From NCBI GenBank assembly GCA_002360945.1, contig DERO01000044.1, positions 1-27,584 on the forward strand: 27,584 nucleotides of DNA, given 5' to 3'. Position numbers and translations under genes: made by a program. The DNA is from Leclercia adecarboxylata. GTDB taxonomy: Bacteria > Pseudomonadota > Gammaproteobacteria > Enterobacterales > Enterobacteriaceae. The notes under the pieces were generated by a model, which had not been told where the DNA came from, did no database searches, and was given only the letters and a program-made list of their open reading frames with translations. Every line of letters starts with the position of its first letter. Positions within the stretch are counted from its first letter, which is position 1. Shown here in pieces: positions 9,522-16,827 of this stretch.

Positions 9522-11564
9522 ATGACAAAAACAGCGAAGATTATCACCTGGTCCGGGGGGGTCTTCTTGTTGCTGATTGTGGTGCTCATTGTCGTGATCG
9601 CGACATTTGACTGGAACCGCCTCAAACCGACCATCAACCAGAAAGTCTCAACTGAACTCAACCGTCCATTCGCCATTCGCGGCGATCTGGGCGTCGTGTG
9701 GGAGCGCCAGAAGGGCGAAACGGGCTGGCGCAGTTGGATCCCGTGGCCACACGTGCATGCCGACGACGTTATGCTCGGCAATCCGCCCGATATTCCCGAA
9801 ATCACCATGGTGCATCTGCCGCGCGTCGAAGCCACGCTGGCGCCGCTGGCGCTGCTGACCAAAACGGTCTATCTGCCGTGGGTCAAACTTCAGAAGCCCG
9901 ATGCCCGGCTGATCCGCCTGTCGGAGAAGACCAACAACTGGACCTTTGATTTAGCCGAAAGCCAGGACAAAGAGGCCGCAGCCAAACCCTCGTCCTGGTC
10001 GTTCCGTCTCGACAACATTCTTTTCGATCGCGGGCGCGTCGCCATTGACGATGCGGTAAGCAAAGCCAACCTTGAGATCTTCGTCGATCCGCTGGGTAAA
10101 GCGCTGCCTTTCAGCGAAGTCACCGGCACGAAGGGAAAAGATGAGAAGGGTAAGGTGAGTGATTACGTCTTTGGCCTGAAAGCGGAGGGGCGTTACAACG
10201 AACAGCCTCTGAAGGGTAGCGGAAAAATTGGCGGCATGCTGGCCCTGCGTGGCGAAGGCACCCCTTTCCCGGTGCAGGCGGATTTCCGCTCCGGCAATAC
10301 CCGGGTGGCCTTTGTCGGCACGGTGAGCGACCCCATGAAGATGGGCGGGGTCGATCTGCGCCTCAAATTCTCCGGTGATTCGCTGGGCGAGCTGTACGAG
10401 CTGACCGGGGTCCTGCTCCCGGATACCCCACCGTTTGAAACCGATGGTCATCTGGTGGCGAAAATCGACCCTGAAAAAACGTCTGTCTATGATTACCGCG
10501 ACTTCAATGGTCGGATCGGCGACAGCGATATTCATGGCTCGCTGACCTACACCACCGGCAAACCACGGCCGAAGCTGGAAGGCGATATGGAGTCACGTCA
10601 GCTGCGCCTCGCCGATCTGGGGCCGCTGATTGGCGTCGATTCCGGTAAAGGCACCAAAGCGCAGAAGGTCAGAAAACAGGCCCCGCCGTCAGGGAAAGTG
10701 CTGCCTAACGACCGTTTCGAAACCGACAAATGGGATGTGATGGATGCCGACGTGCGCTTCAAGGGGCGGCGCATCGAGCATGGCAGCAGCCTGCCGCTGA
10801 GCGACCTCTCGACCCATATCATTCTTAAAAATGCTGACCTGCAGCTGAAGCCGCTGAAATTTGGCATGGCGGGCGGAACGATCTCGGCCAACATCAAGCT
10901 GGAAGGGGATAAGAAACCGATGCACGGCCAGGCGGAGATCCAGGCCCGACGGCTGAAGCTCAAGCAGTTGATGCCTGATGTAGAGTTGATGCAGAAAACC
11001 CTGGGCGAGATGAACGGCGATGCGACCATTCGCGGCGTGGGTAACTCTGTGGCGGCCCTGCTGGGCAACGGCAACGGCAACCTGAAGCTGTTGATGAACG
11101 ATGGTCTGGTGAGCCGCAACCTGATGGAGATTCTGGGGCTGAACGTCGGCAACTACCTGATAGGGCAGCTTTTTGGTGACGATGAGGTGAGAGTCAATTG
11201 TGCGGCGGCCAATATTGACCTGGTCAACGGTGTTGCCCGTCCGCAGATCTTTGCCTTTGATACTGAAAATGCCGTTATCAACATTACCGGCACGGCCAGC
11301 ATGGCCTCGGAACAGCTGGATCTGACCATCAATCCTGAAAGTAAAGGGATTCGTATTGTTACCCTGCGTTCACCGCTCTACGTGCGTGGTCCATTCAAGG
11401 ATCCGCAGGCTGGGGTAAAACCGGGGCCGTTGATTGCACGCGGTGCGGTAGCTGCGGCACTGGCAACACTGGTGACGCCAGCGGCGGCGCTGCTGGCGCT
11501 GATTTCCCCGTCAGAGGGGCAGGCCAATCAGTGTCAGGTAATCCTGTCGCAGATGAAGAAATAG
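9522..11564 (+). CDS. yhjG: AsmA-family inner-membrane/periplasmic protein YhjG
   Basis: Member of the AsmA-like group of envelope proteins, which are thought to help phospholipid transfer or outer-membrane assembly; YhjG itself has no firmly assigned role. Of 680 residues, an N-terminal transmembrane anchor lies at about 8-29 (IITWSGGVFLLLIVVLIVVI). It is followed by the typical AsmA opening (FDWNRLKPTINQKVSTELNRPFAIRGDLGV) and a long repetitive beta-strand-rich periplasmic region. The AsmA C-terminal segment reads GNGNLKLLMNDGLVSRNLMEILGLNVGNYLIGQL. A hydrophobic stretch near 640-665 precedes the end. The ATG follows an AAGGA box at about 9 bases; an earlier ATG seven bases upstream is out of frame. 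E. coli carries the same gene downstream of pdeH. Confidence 0.92.
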   Translation: MTKTAKIITWSGGVFLLLIVVLIVVIATFDWNRLKPTINQKVSTELNRPFAIRGDLGVVWERQKGETGWRSWIPWPHVHADDVMLGNPPDIPEITMVHLPRVEATLAPLALLTKTVYLPWVKLQKPDARLIRLSEKTNNWTFDLAESQDKEAAAKPSSWSFRLDNILFDRGRVAIDDAVSKANLEIFVDPLGKALPFSEVTGTKGKDEKGKVSDYVFGLKAEGRYNEQPLKGSGKIGGMLALRGEGTPFPVQADFRSGNTRVAFVGTVSDPMKMGGVDLRLKFSGDSLGELYELTGVLLPDTPPFETDGHLVAKIDPEKTSVYDYRDFNGRIGDSDIHGSLTYTTGKPRPKLEGDMESRQLRLADLGPLIGVDSGKGTKAQKVRKQAPPSGKVLPNDRFETDKWDVMDADVRFKGRRIEHGSSLPLSDLSTHIILKNADLQLKPLKFGMAGGTISANIKLEGDKKPMHGQAEIQARRLKLKQLMPDVELMQKTLGEMNGDATIRGVGNSVAALLGNGNGNLKLLMNDGLVSRNLMEILGLNVGNYLIGQLFGDDEVRVNCAAANIDLVNGVARPQIFAFDTENAVINITGTASMASEQLDLTINPESKGIRIVTLRSPLYVRGPFKDPQAGVKPGPLIARGAVAAALATLVTPAAALLALISPSEGQANQCQVILSQMKK

Positions 11565-11577
11565 AGCGGGGGTTTTT

Positions 11578-11603
11578 GCCCGGCGGCGCGTTGCTTGCCG
11601 GGC
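11578..11603. repeat. REP-like palindrome after yhjG
   Basis: GCCCGGC (11578-11584) and GCCGGGC (11597-11603) flank GGCGCGTTGCTT. This has the form of an enterobacterial REP element. The T-run lies upstream (11573-11577), so it is not a classical terminator on either strand. Confidence 0.6.
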
Positions 11604-11617
11604 CTGGATGTTATTCA

Positions 11618-11638
11618 CCCTCTCCCTTTGGGAGAGGG
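11618..11638. repeat. Intergenic palindromic repeat, CCCTCTCCC/GGGAGAGGG type, copy 2
   Basis: CCCTCTCCC TTT GGGAGAGGG, the same 9-bp stem as at 7428 and 27445 but without the GTGAGGG tail. It lies between the convergent genes yhjG and yhjE, ten bases from the yhjE stop. Confidence 0.75.
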
Positions 11639-11647
11639 TATTTTGAA

Positions 11648-12970
11648 TCACAGTGACTGATGACGGGTCTCGTGGGTCAGCAGCAGGGCAATCAGCGTCA
11701 GTGCCGCCATGGCCGCCAGGTAGTACCCGACATACGCCAGACCGTAATTTGCCTGCAGCCAGGTAGCGATATACGGCGCGACAGAGGCGCCCAGAATCGA
11801 GGAGACGTTATAGGAGAATGACGCTCCGGTATAACGCACTTCGGTCGGGAACAGCTCTGGCAGCAGCGCGCCCATCGGACCGAACGTCAGCCCCATCAGG
11901 CTCAGACCAATCAGCAGATAAGCCATCACCAGCGCCGGATTACCGGAACCCAGCAGCGGCGGGAAGACGAACAGCGCAAACAGAATAATCAGCGAAGTAA
12001 TGACGATCATGCTTGGGCGACGACCAAAGCGGTCAGCCAGCAGCCCGGCAATCGGCACCATCACGCCAAAACCAATCACCGCCATCATCAGCATCCACAG
12101 CACTTCGTTACGCGGCAGACCCAGACCTACCGGCGCAGCGGTGGTGCTGAAGGTCATGGAGTAGACGGTCATGATGTAGAACAGCGTATAGGTCGCCAGC
12201 ATGATGAAGGTGCCGAGCACCGTCACGCGAACGTGTTTGGTCAGCAGCGTACCGAGCGGGATTTTTACCTGTTTCTTCGCGGCCGCCACTTTGGCAAACA
12301 CCGGGGTCTCGTGCAGGGAGACGCGCACGTACAGGCCGATCAGCACCAGCACCGCCGAGAAGATAAACGGAATACGCCAGCCCCAGGTCATGAACTGCTC
12401 GTCGGTCAGCAGCCAGGAGAGCAGCAGGAAGGTGCCGTTGGCAAAGAAGAAGCCAATCGGTGCACCCAGTTGCGGGAAGGAGCCATAGAGCGCACGCTTG
12501 CGCGGTGGGGCATTCTCGGTCGCCAGCAGCGCCGCGCCGCCCCATTCACCGCCCAGACCCAGACCCTGACCAAAACGGGCCAGCGCCAGCAGCAGCGGAG
12601 CCAGAATACCGATGGTCTCGTAGGTCGGCAGCAGGCCGATGGCGACGGTGGAGATCCCCATGGTCAGCAGCGAGGCGACCAGCGTCACCTTACGCCCGAC
12701 GCGATCGCCGAAGTGGCCGAACAGCGCCGAACCAATAGGGCGTGCGATAAAGGCGATGGCGAAGGTCGCCAGCGACTGCAGCGTGGCCGCCGTCGGGTCG
12801 CCCTGTGGGAAGAAGATATGCGGAAAAACGATGACCGCAGCGGTGGCGTAAATATAGAAGTCGAAGAATTCGATGGCGGTGCCAATCAGCGATGCGACGA
12901 CAACTTTATTGCGCGAGTTAACCGGGACGTTTTCCTGCTCTGGATTGAGTGTTGTGGCTGTGGCTTGCAT
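11648..12970 (-). CDS. yhjE: MFS transporter YhjE (metabolite:H+ symporter type)
   Basis: Inner-membrane secondary transporter of the major facilitator superfamily, in the subgroup that includes ProP, KgtP and ShiA; its substrate is unknown. The 440 residues equal the E. coli length and contain about 12 hydrophobic segments. The cytoplasmic loop 2-3 motif GHFGDRVGRK and its second-half copy LLADRFGRRPS are present. So are ALARFGQGLGLGGEWGGA in the fourth helix, NAPPRKRALYGSFPQLGAPIG after it, and the ELFPTEVRYTGASFSYN segment typical of this subgroup. The start MQATATTLNPEQ is the family start; AAGAAAAG provides a weak ribosome site. It converges on yhjG across two palindromic repeats. Confidence 0.94.
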   Translation of the reverse strand: MQATATTLNPEQENVPVNSRNKVVVASLIGTAIEFFDFYIYATAAVIVFPHIFFPQGDPTAATLQSLATFAIAFIARPIGSALFGHFGDRVGRKVTLVASLLTMGISTVAIGLLPTYETIGILAPLLLALARFGQGLGLGGEWGGAALLATENAPPRKRALYGSFPQLGAPIGFFFANGTFLLLSWLLTDEQFMTWGWRIPFIFSAVLVLIGLYVRVSLHETPVFAKVAAAKKQVKIPLGTLLTKHVRVTVLGTFIMLATYTLFYIMTVYSMTFSTTAAPVGLGLPRNEVLWMLMMAVIGFGVMVPIAGLLADRFGRRPSMIVITSLIILFALFVFPPLLGSGNPALVMAYLLIGLSLMGLTFGPMGALLPELFPTEVRYTGASFSYNVSSILGASVAPYIATWLQANYGLAYVGYYLAAMAALTLIALLLTHETRHQSL

Positions 12971-13199
12971 AAACTTTTCTTATTTTTGGCGAACGAAAGG
13001 CCATATTACGCACAGCAAAAGCGACATTTCAATCTGTAACAAACGCAGCGGGCGGCGAAAAAGTCGGCAAAAAGTGAATAATTTTCAGACCAGGAAATTC
13101 ACATCTATGAAATGCTTCACAGAAATTAATACTTAGAGGATAAAACTGGTTTTGGGTTAAATAAAAGTTACAGGCTGGATTTATATGCTGAAATGATGA

Positions 13200-13235
13200 A
13201 TCGGGCTGAAATATTGCATTCTTATCCAGCCCGAT
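13200..13235. other. Long inverted repeat in the yhjE-yhjD gap
   Basis: ATCGGGCTG (13200-13208) and CAGCCCGAT (13227-13235) form a perfect 9-bp stem with an 18-base loop, 8 bases beyond the yhjD stop. Neither side has a T-run. It may mark the end of yhjD mRNA. The rest of the 272-base gap is AT-rich and presumably holds the yhjE promoter; I see nothing else in it. Confidence 0.45.
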
Positions 13236-13242
13236 GGGGTGC

Positions 13243-14283
13243 TTAACGGTGTGATTTGCCAGGCATTCGTCGGTCATCCGGGTACTCGGCAGTGGCGATC
13301 CACGCCGCGCAGAACAGCGTCAGCCTGGCGAAGAAGTAGAAAAAGGCCAGCAGCCCCAGCACCGAGCCGAATGCCGCTCCGGACGGAGAGGTCACCAGCG
13401 ACGGCAGGGTGTAGGTCATCACGATTTTGATGACCTCAAAACCAATCGCGGCAATGAAGGTGCCGCGGATCAGCGCCTTGCGGCGTGGCCGGTGGCGCGG
13501 CAGTCGCCAGAAGATCCAGAAGAACAGCAGATAGTTCGCCAGCATCGAAATGGCCAGCCCCACCAGATGCCAGACCGGTTTCAGCCACTCAATGGTATCC
13601 AGATAAAGTGCGGAGATAATCATCTGCTGCGCTGCGCCTGCCGCGGAGGTGATGGAAAGGGTAATAATCAGCGCCACCAGCAGGCCAATCAGCGAGATAA
13701 AGTCGCGGAAATACTTGATCCAGAATTTCTCTTCATCCTGCGCCTTACGTTCCCAGACGTCACGGGACTGGGCGCGGATCGCTTCCCGCAGGTTGCCCAT
13801 CCAGTTAATCCCGGAGTAGAGCGCCACTAACAGCCCGACAATCCCCACGGTGGTACGCTGCTGTACGGCGGTGCTGATGGTGTTTTTCAGGGTGGCCGCC
13901 AGCGTTGGATCGCTGACGTTGAGCAGAATTTTACCGAAGATATCCTGAAGCAGGGTCGGGTGCGACACCAGAATGAAACCCGCCGCGGCAAAGGAGAGCA
14001 TCAGGATCGGGATCATCGATAAAAATGAGAAGTAGGTGATCGCCGCGCCAAACTGATTGCCCAGCCGATCGTTAAACCGCTCGGTGGCGCGCAGCAGGTG
14101 GGCAATCATCGGCCGCTGCTGTAGCAGCTGGATCACATCCTTCGCCTTATCCAGCAGGCTGCCCGTTTTGCGCACTGCGGTGATTTTAGGCTCCGGCGGA
14201 GCCTCGGGCGGACGGGTTTCCAGTTTTTTAATCGGATCGAAGTCCAGATCCTGAGTAGGACGTTGCGGGTTGCTTTCCGGCAT
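13243..14283 (-). CDS. yhjD: Inner-membrane YihY/BrkB-family protein YhjD
   Basis: Integral membrane protein of the YihY/BrkB (former RNase BN) family. In E. coli a point mutation in yhjD suppresses lethality of Kdo-deficient lipid A, which led to the proposal that it handles lipid A precursor transport. It has 346 residues, slightly longer than my memory of E. coli (337). The hydrophilic, proline-rich N-terminus (1-50) is less conserved. Then come ATERFNDRLGNQFGAAITYFSFLSMIPILML, a hydrophilic segment with GINWMGNLREAIRAQSRDVWER, and five or six hydrophobic helices ending FFYFFARLTLFCAAWIATAEY. AAGGA lies about 11 bases before the ATG. It is transcribed leftward behind the yhjC-type regulator, with 54 bases between. 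Confidence 0.92.
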   Translation of the reverse strand: MPESNPQRPTQDLDFDPIKKLETRPPEAPPEPKITAVRKTGSLLDKAKDVIQLLQQRPMIAHLLRATERFNDRLGNQFGAAITYFSFLSMIPILMLSFAAAGFILVSHPTLLQDIFGKILLNVSDPTLAATLKNTISTAVQQRTTVGIVGLLVALYSGINWMGNLREAIRAQSRDVWERKAQDEEKFWIKYFRDFISLIGLLVALIITLSITSAAGAAQQMIISALYLDTIEWLKPVWHLVGLAISMLANYLLFFWIFWRLPRHRPRRKALIRGTFIAAIGFEVIKIVMTYTLPSLVTSPSGAAFGSVLGLLAFFYFFARLTLFCAAWIATAEYPDDRRMPGKSHR

Positions 14284-14337
14284 CAGTCACATTTTCCTTA
14301 TCGTTTAACGGGTGGTCTTTGGAATTATAGTCTGCCC

Positions 14338-15237
14338 TCAGTCAACGTACGCTTTCATGATGTCCGTGAGCCAGGCCATAAACAGATGCACCCGGCGGGA
14401 GAGGTTGCGGCGGTGGGGATAGATGAGCGAGACCGGCATCGGTCTGGCGCGGTACTGCGGCAGGATTTCCAGCAGCTTTTTGGCACGCAGCGCGTCACGC
14501 ACCCCCACCCGCGGCGCCTGGATAATCCCCAGCCCGGCGAGCGCCGAGGCGTTGTACGTCTCGGTGCTGTTGACCGTCAGCACGCCGCCGGTCTTCACCC
14601 AGTGGCTCGACTCGCCGTCGAAGTATTCGAACCCCTGTGGCCGGGTGCCGAGATGCGTCGCGTAGTGCACCACGGCATGAGAGGCTAAATCCTCCAGCCC
14701 GTCGGGATAGCCAAAACGCGACAGATAATCCGGGCTGGCACAGTTGATGACCGACAGCTTGCCGAGCGGCCGGGCGATCAAGCCGGAATCCTTCAGCGCG
14801 CCGACGCGCACCACGCAGTCAAATCCTTCCCGAATCACATCCACCAGCCGGTCGCTGCTGCTCAGCTCCAGTTCAATGCCGGGATACTGTTGCAAAAAAA
14901 GCGGCAGTCGGGGGATGACTAAATTTCGCGCAATGCTGGCGGGCATATCCACCCGTAATCTTCCGCTGACGCTGGCAGGGTCGTGCAAAAAAAGACCATC
15001 CAGTTCATCCATGTTGGCCAGCAGATCTTTGGCCCGCTCGTAATAGACCATCCCGTCCTGGGTCAGGCTGACGCGCCGCGTGGTGCGGTGCAGCAGCTGG
15101 GTGCCAAGTCCGTTCTCCAGGGCCTGGATCTGACGGGATACGCTACCTTTAGGAAGGCCCATTGAGTCCGCCGCGCGAGAAAAACTCTCCAGTTCAGCGA
15201 CGCGAATGAACAACTGCATTGCCTGAATTTTATCCAT
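14338..15237 (-). CDS. yhjC: LysR-family transcriptional regulator, YhjC-like
   Basis: DNA-binding activator or repressor of the LysR family. Of 299 residues, the N-terminal winged helix-turn-helix (1-60) reads MDKIQAMQLFIRVAELESFSR and onward with GLPKGSVSRQIQALE, followed by a linker helix and an effector-binding domain (about 90-295). It aligns throughout with E. coli YhjC, so the gene is probably its orthologue. The ATG at 15235-15237 was preferred to a GTG three codons upstream because it matches the family start. It is transcribed away from the short-chain dehydrogenase gene, the usual arrangement for a LysR protein and its target. An inverted repeat in the shared upstream region (15257-15287) could be its operator. 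The inducer is unknown. Confidence 0.88.
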   Translation of the reverse strand: MDKIQAMQLFIRVAELESFSRAADSMGLPKGSVSRQIQALENGLGTQLLHRTTRRVSLTQDGMVYYERAKDLLANMDELDGLFLHDPASVSGRLRVDMPASIARNLVIPRLPLFLQQYPGIELELSSSDRLVDVIREGFDCVVRVGALKDSGLIARPLGKLSVINCASPDYLSRFGYPDGLEDLASHAVVHYATHLGTRPQGFEYFDGESSHWVKTGGVLTVNSTETYNASALAGLGIIQAPRVGVRDALRAKKLLEILPQYRARPMPVSLIYPHRRNLSRRVHLFMAWLTDIMKAYVD

Positions 15238-15256
15238 AGGGAGCACTCATTGTTGT

Positions 15257-15287
15257 TGGCTATGAAACAGTGAAGCGTTGTTAGCCA
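15257..15287. promoter_or_regulatory. Inverted repeat between the LysR gene and the dehydrogenase gene, putative operator
   Basis: TGGCTA (15257-15262) and TAGCCA (15282-15287) are a perfect inverted repeat 19 bases apart. An offset AACA/TGTT pair lies inside (15266-15269 and 15279-15282). Its place in the 119-base divergent region suits a LysR binding site. Confidence 0.4.
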
Positions 15288-15356
15288 TATTTATTGATTT
15301 TCTATCACCTAATAAGCTCTTTCTCAATCACCACCACAGCCGAAACGAGGTTTCTT

Positions 15357-16115
15357 ATGACTGAACGTATTGCATTAGTGACTGGCGGCAGCCGCGGGCT
15401 CGGTAAAAACGCGGCGCTGAAGCTGGCAGAGAAAGGTGTCGGGATCCTCCTGACCTGGAACCGCAGCCAGCAGGAGGCGCTCGAAGTCGTGCGCGAAATT
15501 GAGCAAAAAGGGGTAAAAGCGGCGGCATTGCAGCTGAACGTCGGGGATATTGCGAGCTTTGAAGGTTTTGCCGGACAGGTTGCAGAAACACTGCACAGGG
15601 TATGGCAGCGCAACAGCTTCGATTATTTGTTGAACAACGCAGGGGTGGGTTTATACGCCCCCTATGTGGAGACCACCGAAGCGCAATTTGATGAGGCGAT
15701 GAACATCCATTTCAAAGGCCCCTTCTTCCTGACTCAGCGCCTGTTACCGCTGATAAAAAACGGCGGGCGGATCCTGAATGTCTCTTCAGGCCTGGCGCGT
15801 TTTGCCCTGCCGGGCTCCAGCACCTACGCGGCGATGAAAGGGGCGATGGAAGTGCTTACCCGCTACCAGGCGAAAGAGCTGGGCGCGCGTGGGATCACCG
15901 CCAATATCATTGCTCCGGGCGCCATTGAAACTGACTTCGGCGGCGGGCGCGTGCGTGATAACAAGGAGCTTAATCAGCACATTGCCTCGCAGACGGCGCT
16001 GGGGCGCGTCGGATTGCCGGACGACATTGGCGATGCGATTGCCGCCCTGCTCAGCGACGAGTTGGGCTGGATGAATGCGCAGCGGATTGAAGTCTCAGGG
16101 GGAATGTTCCTGTAA
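15357..16115 (+). CDS. SDR-family NAD(P)-dependent oxidoreductase
   Basis: A classical short-chain dehydrogenase/reductase of 252 residues, probably cytoplasmic, acting on an unknown alcohol or ketone. The Rossmann glycine motif TGGSRGLG is at 9-16 and NNAG at 93-96. The catalytic serine lies in NVSSG (143-144), Tyr157 and Lys161 in YAAMK, and the APGAIETDF segment follows the active site. The C-terminal GLPDDIGDAIAALLSDELGWMNAQRIEVSGGMFL is typical of FabG-like members. The ATG at 15357 was chosen over an upstream in-frame start because GAGG lies six bases before it and the protein then begins at the usual place (MTERIALVTGG). It is divergent from the LysR gene, which probably controls it. 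This neighbour is not present next to yhjC in E. coli K-12, as I recall. Confidence 0.88.
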   Translation: MTERIALVTGGSRGLGKNAALKLAEKGVGILLTWNRSQQEALEVVREIEQKGVKAAALQLNVGDIASFEGFAGQVAETLHRVWQRNSFDYLLNNAGVGLYAPYVETTEAQFDEAMNIHFKGPFFLTQRLLPLIKNGGRILNVSSGLARFALPGSSTYAAMKGAMEVLTRYQAKELGARGITANIIAPGAIETDFGGGRVRDNKELNQHIASQTALGRVGLPDDIGDAIAALLSDELGWMNAQRIEVSGGMFL

Positions 16116-16122
16116 CGCGCTG

Positions 16123-16140
16123 GCGGGGAGGGATCCCCGC
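16123..16140. other. Hairpin between the dehydrogenase and acetyltransferase genes
   Basis: GCGGGGA/TCCCCGC, a perfect 7-bp stem closed by the GNRA-type loop GGGA, fills most of the 31-base gap between these convergent genes. No T-run on either side. Confidence 0.5.
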
Positions 16141-16146
16141 GTACGC

Positions 16147-16674
16147 TTAGTGGTACTCTCTCTTTAACAGCCCAAACAGCCAGTCGTTATGCCACTGGCC
16201 AGCCAGCCAGTAGCTGTCGCGCAGTTCCCCTTCCAGCATAAACCCCACTTTTTCCAGCAGGCGTTTCGAGGCCACATTGCCCGCCGTCACCGTGGCGGTT
16301 AAGCGGCGAATGCCGCCCTGGGCGAAGGCGTAATCGCATACCGCCTGCAAGGACTCAAAGCCGTAGCCTTTTCCCTGAGCCTCGGGGGCAAATAAGAATC
16401 CCACTTCGGCGCAATCATCATCATGATGAATATACCCGGTGACCCCGAGCGGCAGCTGGCTGGCGTTATCGCGTACTACCAGACACAGCCAATGGGTGCT
16501 GCCCGGAGCCCATGCCGGCAGACGCGCGGTAAAGGCCTCGCGGATGGCCTCCTCCGGGCGGGCTTCGGCCACGTAGCGCATCACATCGGGATGCTGCTGC
16601 AGCGAGAGGAAAAAGGGCCAATCTGCTTCCTGTAGCGGGGAACAGGTTAAACGCGGGGTGTGCAACACGGGCAT
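16147..16674 (-). CDS. GNAT-family N-acetyltransferase, RimJ/RimL-like
   Basis: A 175-residue GNAT acetyltransferase of the RimJ/RimL/SpeG-like type (Acetyltransf_3 group), which moves an acetyl group from acetyl-CoA to a protein N-terminus or a small amine. It opens with TPRLTCSPLQEADWPFF, the usual start of this group. The acetyl-CoA pyrophosphate-binding motif is QGKGYG (100-105), and the late NVASKRLLEKVGF segment is family-typical. It ends with SYWLAGQWHNDWLFGLLKREY, also typical of RimJ/RimL relatives. GGAG lies seven bases before the ATG. It is not RimJ, RimL or SpeG of E. coli by sequence; the substrate is unknown. It converges on the dehydrogenase gene and diverges from the HEPN-like gene. 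Confidence 0.85.
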   Translation of the reverse strand: MPVLHTPRLTCSPLQEADWPFFLSLQQHPDVMRYVAEARPEEAIREAFTARLPAWAPGSTHWLCLVVRDNASQLPLGVTGYIHHDDDCAEVGFLFAPEAQGKGYGFESLQAVCDYAFAQGGIRRLTATVTAGNVASKRLLEKVGFMLEGELRDSYWLAGQWHNDWLFGLLKREYH

Positions 16675-16726
16675 GCCAGGTCTCCGGGAACTTTTGTAAA
16701 TGATTTTAACATTATCACTGAAATAG

Positions 16727-16742
16727 TACCCATTATCGGGTA
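16727..16742. promoter_or_regulatory. Small inverted repeat in the acetyltransferase/HEPN-like divergent region
   Basis: TACCC (16727-16731) and GGGTA (16738-16742) with 6 bases between, inside the AT-rich 153-base divergent region that must hold both promoters. Candidate operator only. Confidence 0.25.
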
Positions 16743-16827
16743 TGTTTAATCTGGTATAACCACTTATAAAAAAGACCGCTCTCCGACAGCTGCCTCAACC
16801 TATGTGCGCAGCATTTAAAGGAAAATG

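Noticed and set aside
11577..11603. REP-like hairpin after yhjG as an intrinsic terminator
   Set aside because: The T-run precedes the stem on the plus strand, and the minus strand has an A-run, so neither direction fits a terminator.
12233..13039. A 268-codon plus-strand frame opposite yhjE
   Set aside because: Low-complexity, glutamine- and arginine-rich translation typical of a shadow frame; yhjE on the other strand is conserved over its full length.
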